DNA from: Phoronis ovalis
Taxonomy: Eukaryota; Phoronida; Phoronidae
DNA length: 13,569 nt
Direction of reading: 5' to 3'
Assembly (NCBI GenBank): GCA_028565635.1
Contig: JAOXYB010037451.1
Span: forward strand, 1-13,569
The notes beneath the pieces are model-generated. The model worked only from the letters and a program-made list of their open reading frames with translations, was not told the DNA's origin and ran no database searches. Both the position numbers and the translations under genes were made by a program. Shown one piece after another: positions 12,401 to 13,569 of this stretch. The stretch's first letter is position 1. Each line of letters opens with the position of its first letter.

Positions 12401-13095
12401 TAGACGTCCTTTTAACCTATTTATGTCTCAGAGTCCTCAAATATTTACAAATTTGATGTCTCAAATATCTCTTAATTCGTAATTAATATCTAATTAATTT
12501 CTCATCCCACAGAAAGACACCAAGTAACAAAATAACCACCAATATCCTGACAATTATCCTGGCAAACAGGAGAAACAATTAATCTGTTAAATAGTAGCTC
12601 ATCCTGACACTAACTACAGGTTGTAGGGGACACTTCTGCAGGCAAATGCTGTTATTTCTCATTCCTCTAAACAAAACTTTCATCATCCGAAAATTGACCT
12701 TGACCCTAACCAATGCAAAAAAACTGAACTTTTTTGCTCAAAACTGTCTATTTCCATACTCTGAACGCATATATAAGGTATTTAGTCAATTTGATAACGA
12801 GTATGCGGCCCACTTTGGATATGAATGGTCCCCGTGATAAAGCTGTAAGTGTAAAAAGATGTCTCATCCAACTGCAGTACCTTCAAAAGCGAAAATATGA
12901 ACGCCTATAAGTTAAGCACCAAAACTACATAATAGATTCGATATGATTATTATAATTACTTACCTTTTGGATACTGACAATATTTGTAGGAAATCATCCG
13001 GGTACTACAAGAATAGGTTTTCAATGTAAGGTTCTGGCGCTGGGGATCAGAGTAAAAGTATGCGCAATCCGACGTAAACGTATTAGTTGGCTCCC
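192..13095 (-). CDS. Multi-exon secreted or membrane lectin-like protein: CTLD x5, TSP1, CCP x2 (partial gene span)
   Basis: This entry gives the gene-level span; the 13 exons are listed separately. Reading from high to low coordinates, the exons join in frame into about 816 codons: CTLD-A (end only), CTLD-B (last third missing), CTLD-C, CTLD-D, CTLD-E, one TSP1 repeat and two CCP domains. Each intron begins with GT and ends with AG. Phases are 1 at the junctions of exons 1-4 and 7-13 and 2 at the junctions of exons 4-7. All modules are extracellular, disulfide-rich folds used in carbohydrate or protein recognition, and many N-X-S/T sites are present, so the product is probably secreted or an ectodomain. 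No signal peptide, start codon or membrane segment is seen; the 5' end lies beyond the right edge. Automated pipelines might call it macrophage mannose receptor-like or sushi-domain protein. The exons may belong to two genes split inside 9702-11040. Confidence 0.8.
438..1269 (-). other. Intron 12 (between the two CCP exons)
   Basis: GT at 1269-1268 and AG at 439-438 define this 832-nt intron. A plus-strand ORF at 772-1053 has no recognisable domain. No further CCP cysteine pattern was seen on either strand. Confidence 0.7.
1270..1542 (-). CDS. Exon 12: first CCP/sushi domain
   Basis: The acceptor is cttttctgtctag| and the donor |gtgagtca, phase 1 at both ends, as expected for a one-exon sushi domain. 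The four cysteines are in RTCDFF, VVRFSCSSGYNF, TALCSD and NRLECK. The aromatic-Gly after the second Cys (SSGYNF) and the Trp between C3 and C4 (TQQWTI) fit the family. The C1-C2 segment is unusually long, making about 90 residues against the usual 60. Two NIT sequons are present. The junction from exon 11 reads CPKRTCDFF. Confidence 0.82.
1944..2110. repeat. AT-rich ATCGATT-type tract, possibly a decayed DNA transposon end
   Basis: The tract opens with cagggttgccaccc and then ATTG steps. Many tcgattttt words follow, including an 11-bp inverted repeat cgattttttaa (1982-1992) and ttaaaaaatcg (2018-2028). A CAGGG start followed by ATCGATT-rich DNA resembles ends of some hAT-type elements, but no matching second end was found. 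It may be simple low-complexity DNA. Confidence 0.35.
2130..2192. repeat. C/A-rich strand-asymmetric tract
   Basis: Words such as cccaaaccca, acacccaaccc, taggtacccaacc and tcaacctccc form a stretch almost free of G and T on the plus strand. It is a degenerate CCCAA/CCTAA-like tract without a fixed period, and directly abuts the T-rich tract. Confidence 0.45.
2990..3175 (-). CDS. Exon 11: thrombospondin type-1 repeat
   Basis: The exon encodes GWSAWKSWGECSLTCGRGKR followed by LRLCESP, YQYCQGNP, YQECG and VPCP. This is a complete TSP1 repeat with the W-x-x-W-x-x-W ladder (possible C-mannosylation), the CSxTCG O-fucosylation motif and six cysteines. Two further cysteines (PDCQCTT) precede it. 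The donor is a perfect |gtaagtgt, phase 1. The acceptor I chose (caattttag|) keeps phase 1; an AG 20 nt upstream would introduce an immediate stop. TSP1 repeats act outside the cell in matrix or receptor proteins. Confidence 0.92.
3176..3543 (-). other. Intron 10 (CTLD-E to TSP1)
   Basis: This 368-nt intron ends in two competing AGs, at 3197-3196 and 3177-3176. It holds an 8-unit TA run (3331-3346) and a TG-rich stretch to about 3425. Nothing coding was seen. Confidence 0.8.
3331..3346. repeat. (TA)8 microsatellite
   Basis: Eight consecutive TA units inside intron 10. Confidence 0.9.
3544..3684 (-). CDS. Exon 10: C-terminal part of CTLD-E with QPD motif
   Basis: The acceptor is cttataatcttag| and the donor |gtaagcag, phase 1 at both ends. 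The joined peptide reads WLSDQPDNGNSS, the galactose-type QPD calcium-binding motif, then ENYLELYHS and INDVALDRNSDCYAVCERPR. In family terms ENYLEL replaces ENCVEL and IND replaces WND. The C3 position is Leu (DVAL). C2 and C3 are therefore both lost, while C4 and an added Cys (DCYAVC) remain. This is the only domain here with an intact QPD. The following residues lead directly into the TSP1 exon. Confidence 0.88.
3685..5643 (-). other. Intron 9 (inside CTLD-E)
   Basis: This is the longest intron at 1959 nt. Minus-strand ORFs at 4113-4304 and 5057-5248 carry no lectin motif. Exons 9 and 10 already join to give WLSDQPDN, so no extra exon is required. The stretch 5270-5520 has locally higher GC and a short duplicated ttacacg, otherwise nothing recognisable. 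Confidence 0.75.
5644..5766 (-). CDS. Exon 9: central part of CTLD-E
   Basis: The acceptor is gttatactttcag| and the donor |gtttgtca, phase 1 at both ends. The 41 codons contain VHTWIRIYLGITDNEIEG, then IWRFQTDNEILTFDRWLS. This is the WIGL...EG.W.....LTF..W core seen across C-type lectins. The final codon is completed by exon 10 and leads straight into the QPD motif, which confirms the splice. The donor gtttgt is below consensus. Confidence 0.87.
5767..6221 (-). other. Intron 8 (inside CTLD-E)
   Basis: A 455-nt AT-rich intron. No ORF or repeat of note was seen. Confidence 0.8.
6222..6407 (-). CDS. Exon 8: N-terminal part of CTLD-E
   Basis: The acceptor is acgtgtcttacag| and the donor |gtaatgac, phase 1 at both ends. 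The peptide has CHPNHLSIEDRDKCF and then PPCTWSFVNQLCRIINQT, the first CTLD helix with C1. Two extra cysteines (PPC and DECEFDY) do not belong to the usual set. The junction to exon 9 reads LLNPEETNAVHTW. The shift back to phase-1 introns at both ends distinguishes CTLD-E from CTLD-C and CTLD-D. Confidence 0.83.
6408..6793 (-). other. Intron 7 (CTLD-D to CTLD-E)
   Basis: A 386-nt intron with donor gtgagc at 6793. The frame of exon 7 stays open into it to a stop at about 6684, but the continuation shows no domain. Confidence 0.8.
6794..7083 (-). CDS. Exon 7: remainder of CTLD-D
   Basis: This is the longest exon. The acceptor is ttgtatttttag| (phase 2) and the donor |gtgagcat (phase 1). After NMTLYISANATVKEKM it has QAWIGIWKSPNEVW, the WIGL core, then DTITQGIRFETDDNGVKWLP, where NGVKW stands in the WND strand, and ends HHPFICQLHMQSCTD with C4. 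The central C2-C3 cysteine pair and the QPD/EPN motif are not visible. Three N-glycosylation sequons occur (NMT, NAT, NVS). The donor at 6793 joins exon 8 as CTDGCHPN, in frame and in phase 1. Confidence 0.85.
7084..7624 (-). other. Intron 6 (inside CTLD-D)
   Basis: A 541-nt AT-rich intron with A-runs near 7470-7500. Nothing else recognised. Confidence 0.78.
7625..7846 (-). CDS. Exon 6: end of CTLD-C and start of CTLD-D in one exon
   Basis: The acceptor is aattgatag| and the donor |gtagaata, phase 2 at both ends; both sites are weaker than elsewhere but are fixed by frame on each side. The exon opens HQRDCSEANGIICEIK, which holds C3 and C4 of CTLD-C. With no linker intron it runs into CPEGWMAHSDYCYRYF and FFEAEATCASLAGGHLV, a textbook start of the next lectin domain (CTLD-D). 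It ends VHEILEQTI with a split Arg codon. Two domains sharing one exon suggests that C and D travel as a unit. Confidence 0.82.
7847..8638 (-). other. Intron 5 (inside CTLD-C), carrying a hairpin element
   Basis: A 792-nt intron. Its central part is occupied by the palindromic element at 8034-8180; the remainder is AT-rich without recognisable content. Confidence 0.78.
8034..8180. repeat. Palindromic hairpin element (MITE-like)
   Basis: The arm 8034-8095 (ttattgtaactttattg...) is the inverted copy of 8118-8179 (...cagtaaagttacaataa), with about 52 of 62 positions matching. The spacer is only about 22 nt. The single-stranded form could fold into one long hairpin of roughly 146 nt. No transposase lies inside, and a target-site duplication is not obvious. 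The arms have diverged, so it is not a recent insertion. It may be a small non-autonomous DNA element or a decayed inverted duplication. Confidence 0.7.
8639..8800 (-). CDS. Exon 5: central part of CTLD-C
   Basis: The acceptor is catacattttag| and the donor |gtaagaat, phase 2 at both ends. The peptide runs DMSTNVWGGQRSNGNGIF, then a central Cys (YGCESRP) and TPACGMVEVLANGDVQW, which holds C2. The VWGGQRS segment replaces the usual WIGL core. There is no QPD or EPN, so calcium-dependent sugar binding by the standard site is unlikely. The last codon is split: TG here plus G in exon 6 makes Trp, equivalent to the W of the WND motif. Confidence 0.8.
8801..9511 (-). other. Intron 4 (inside CTLD-C)
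   Basis: A 711-nt intron. It has locally more GC at 8880-8935 and 9370-9460, but no ORF, lectin motif or clear repeat. Confidence 0.75.
9512..9701 (-). CDS. Exon 4: N-terminal part of CTLD-C
   Basis: The acceptor is gttgctttcag| (phase 1) and the donor |gtacattatg (phase 2). The peptide begins PNPCPNNVWKPYSNNRCYI, an N-terminal CTLD cysteine pair, then has DRARSKCREYHKRAHVIDVY with C1 and EEIEALVVRMFIK. The phase-2 donor was chosen because it joins exon 5 in frame (FIK-S-DMSTNVWGG); reading on gives a stop about 40 nt later. It is the exon where intron phase changes from 1 to 2. Because exon 3 ends in phase 1, exons 3 and 4 can be spliced together in frame, but that would skip the last third of CTLD-B. 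Confidence 0.82.
9702..11040 (-). other. Intron 3 or intergenic gap where the last exon of CTLD-B is expected
   Basis: This 1339-nt gap lies between the central exon of CTLD-B and the first exon of CTLD-C. An exon with QPD/EPN and three cysteines should sit here but I could not find one on the minus strand. It contains the foldback element at 9782-10330. Unassigned ORFs lie at 9754-10086 (minus) and 10507-10749 (plus). A weak acceptor at about 10842 opens a short frame starting NNGVHASR that lacks the lectin cysteine pattern. The gap may hide a gene boundary. Confidence 0.6.
9782..10330. repeat. Foldback element with inverted arms of 42 bp or more
   Basis: Positions 9814-9855 are the exact reverse complement of 10262-10303 (42 of 42). 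Similarity continues outward with small gaps to about 9782 and 10330 (shared agtcttaaa and gaaaga/aaaaga words). About 400 bp separate the arms. The internal minus ORF 9754-10086 overlaps the left arm and has no transposase motif. Perfect arms in otherwise diverged intron DNA suggest recent insertion or homogenisation. It is most likely a non-autonomous DNA transposon or two opposed copies of one repeat. Confidence 0.75.
11041..11166 (-). CDS. Exon 3: central part of CTLD-B with WxGG...GVWRW core
   Basis: The acceptor is tgttaacttcag| and the donor |gtgcgttc, phase 1 at both ends. The peptide contains YGVWVGGNDIDDEGVWRWAD followed later by WVQWSTG. This matches the WIGL...EG.W.W core of the CTLD fold closely. 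The next expected element, a QPD/EPN motif and the last three cysteines, is absent: the next recognisable exon (9512-9701) starts a new CTLD. If the donor is not used, translation runs 10 codons into the intron to a TAA at 11012-11014. An AATAAA on the minus strand follows at 10927-10932, which could be an alternative 3' end. Confidence 0.88.
11167..11488 (-). other. Intron 2 (inside CTLD-B)
   Basis: A 322-nt intron with a consensus gtaagt donor at 11488. Nothing recognisable inside. Confidence 0.85.
11489..11659 (-). CDS. Exon 2: N-terminal part of CTLD-B
   Basis: The acceptor follows a pyrimidine-rich ccttctcttccag and the donor is a consensus |gtaagtgc; both are phase 1. The peptide starts CDSGFYHYQGKCYKI, the N-terminal cysteine pair of a long-form CTLD. 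It continues with WIQAKEHCEELEANLIHL, the first helix with conserved cysteine C1. It ends ...LIKKLNAVI and the junction to exon 3 makes an Arg. This is one of the clearest lectin signatures in the window. The oppositely oriented plus-strand ORF at 11544-11732 is its shadow. Confidence 0.88.
11660..12963 (-). other. Intron 1 (CTLD-A to CTLD-B)
   Basis: A 1304-nt intron with consensus donor gtaagt. It contains a 9-bp perfect hairpin at 11903-11929 and the window's longest ORF, on the plus strand at 11916-12482 (188 codons). An overlapping plus-strand frame is open at 12149-12379. Neither product is recognised. No minus-strand lectin exon was found inside. Confidence 0.75.
11903..11929. repeat. 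Short perfect inverted repeat (9-bp stem, 9-nt loop)
   Basis: agatcaccc is followed after gcgcatgca by its exact reverse complement gggtgatct. It lies at the left edge of the unassigned plus-strand ORF. Function unknown. Confidence 0.6.
12964..13095 (-). CDS. Exon 1 in window: C-terminal third of CTLD-A
   Basis: The acceptor is ...ttcttttaag| and the donor is |gtaagtaa, phase 1 at both ends. The 43 full codons begin GEPTNTF, at the place where a CTLD carries its EPN/QPD calcium-ligand motif. The three remaining conserved cysteines follow: SDCAYFY (C2), YSCST (C3) and KYCQYPK (C4). The motif is EPT rather than EPN, and the WND position reads KTYS, so a canonical calcium/sugar site is doubtful. 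An N-glycosylation sequon NLT is present. The first two thirds of this domain were not found between 13096 and 13569, so they lie outside the window. The spliced junction to exon 2 reads YPKVCDSG. Confidence 0.82.
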
Positions 13096-13319
13096 CTTAA
13101 AAGAATAATTGCACATTGATGTTATTTATCTTAAACAATCTGCATGTATCTGTGGCATGTTTTACTTAACTAAAGTGCTACCTCACTAAACAAATACAAA
13201 CGGATCCCAAGTTCAATGAACTGTAAAATTACATGATAAATAAAATGGAACGCATATGATATAAGAATACACAACAAAACGTAGTTATAACTTTAAATAG
13301 TATCACAAAAGATGGACAC
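13096..13319. other. Upstream intron of the lectin gene
   Basis: The sequence before the exon 1 acceptor is AT-rich with no lectin exon. The central part of CTLD-A must lie beyond the retrotransposon fragment, outside the window. Confidence 0.65.
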
Positions 13320-13569
13320 AGAGTAGGAGTATGCCTACTAAATTTATCTTCGAGATCTCATATTGGATATAATGAATTTATACAGGTGGGGTGGCTAACA
13401 GTCGAGGGAAGGGTCAGTTAAATAAAATTAAATCATGTTTTCAATATATTGGATGGTTCGGCTCCTTCGTACCTTAGAGGTGACTTCAGCCATGTCTGTG
13501 ATCGGCACAGCCACTCAACAAGATCTAGCAGCATGAATGTTAACATCAAAAGGTTTAAAAGTTCGGGAC
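13320..13569 (+). mobile_element. Non-LTR retrotransposon fragment: C-terminal part of a reverse transcriptase ORF, decayed
   Basis: From about 13329 one plus-strand frame gives LNLSSRSHIGYNEF, then GWLTVEGRV, then after a stop KLNHVFNILDGSAPSYL, and then RHSHSTRSS and NIKRFKSSG. This order (R-x-HI, WL.VE.R, KLN.VF, G.APSYL, H...TRSS, RFK) is the thumb-side C-terminal region common to many metazoan LINE reverse transcriptases. The stop at 13419-13421 interrupts the frame, and the catalytic domain is missing upstream, so the copy looks 5'-truncated and inactive. The window ends before its 3' end. It lies antisense to the lectin gene, inside an intron. Confidence 0.78.

Noticed and set aside
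12695-12706. tgaccttgaccc, which on the minus strand contains a TCAAGGTCA nuclear-receptor-type half-site
   Set aside because: A single short match in an intron is expected by chance; there is no supporting promoter context.
12646-12837. Plus-strand ORF of 63 codons
   Set aside because: Composition is ordinary AT-rich intron; no motif or splice support.
1-13569. CRISPR arrays, tRNA or rRNA genes, prokaryotic operons
   Set aside because: No regular direct repeats with spacers, no cloverleaf or rRNA motifs noticed, and the spliced gene structure indicates a eukaryote.

Overview
The window looks like metazoan nuclear DNA. It is AT-rich, has no long ORFs, operons or ribosome binding sites, and carries short exons bounded by GT/AG splice signals on the minus strand. 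The introns contain decayed mobile elements. The combination of many diverged C-type lectin domains (CTLD), a thrombospondin type-1 repeat (TSP1), complement-control (CCP/sushi) domains and an antisense non-LTR retrotransposon tail fits an aquatic invertebrate. A mollusc or other lophotrochozoan is a guess; the species cannot be read from this sequence.

The only protein-coding content I can support well is one multi-exon gene (or two adjoining ones) read right to left from about 13095 to 192. I placed 13 exons by domain homology plus splice signals, and every junction keeps frame (about 816 codons in the window). In order they encode: the end of CTLD-A (12964-13095); the first two thirds of CTLD-B (11489-11659, 11041-11166); CTLD-C (9512-9701, 8639-8800 and the start of 7625-7846); CTLD-D (rest of 7625-7846, and 6794-7083); CTLD-E (6222-6407, 5644-5766, 3544-3684); a TSP1 repeat (2990-3175); and two CCP domains (1270-1542, 192-437). 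The 5' end, with any signal peptide, lies beyond position 13569. The 3' end is either just past 192 or outside the window. The product is probably an extracellular recognition or adhesion protein.

The points most worth attention are: a missing third exon for CTLD-B, in an intron that holds a foldback repeat; a change of intron phase between CTLD-A/B/E and CTLD-C/D; a galactose-type QPD motif in a domain that has lost one conserved disulfide; and a tandem acceptor in front of the TSP1 exon whose upstream choice would end the protein at once.

The rest is intronic: a palindromic hairpin element (8034-8180), a roughly 550-bp foldback element (9782-10330), low-complexity tracts near 1944-2192, unassigned plus-strand ORFs at 11916-12482, and a plus-strand reverse-transcriptase C-terminal fragment at the right edge (about 13320-13569).
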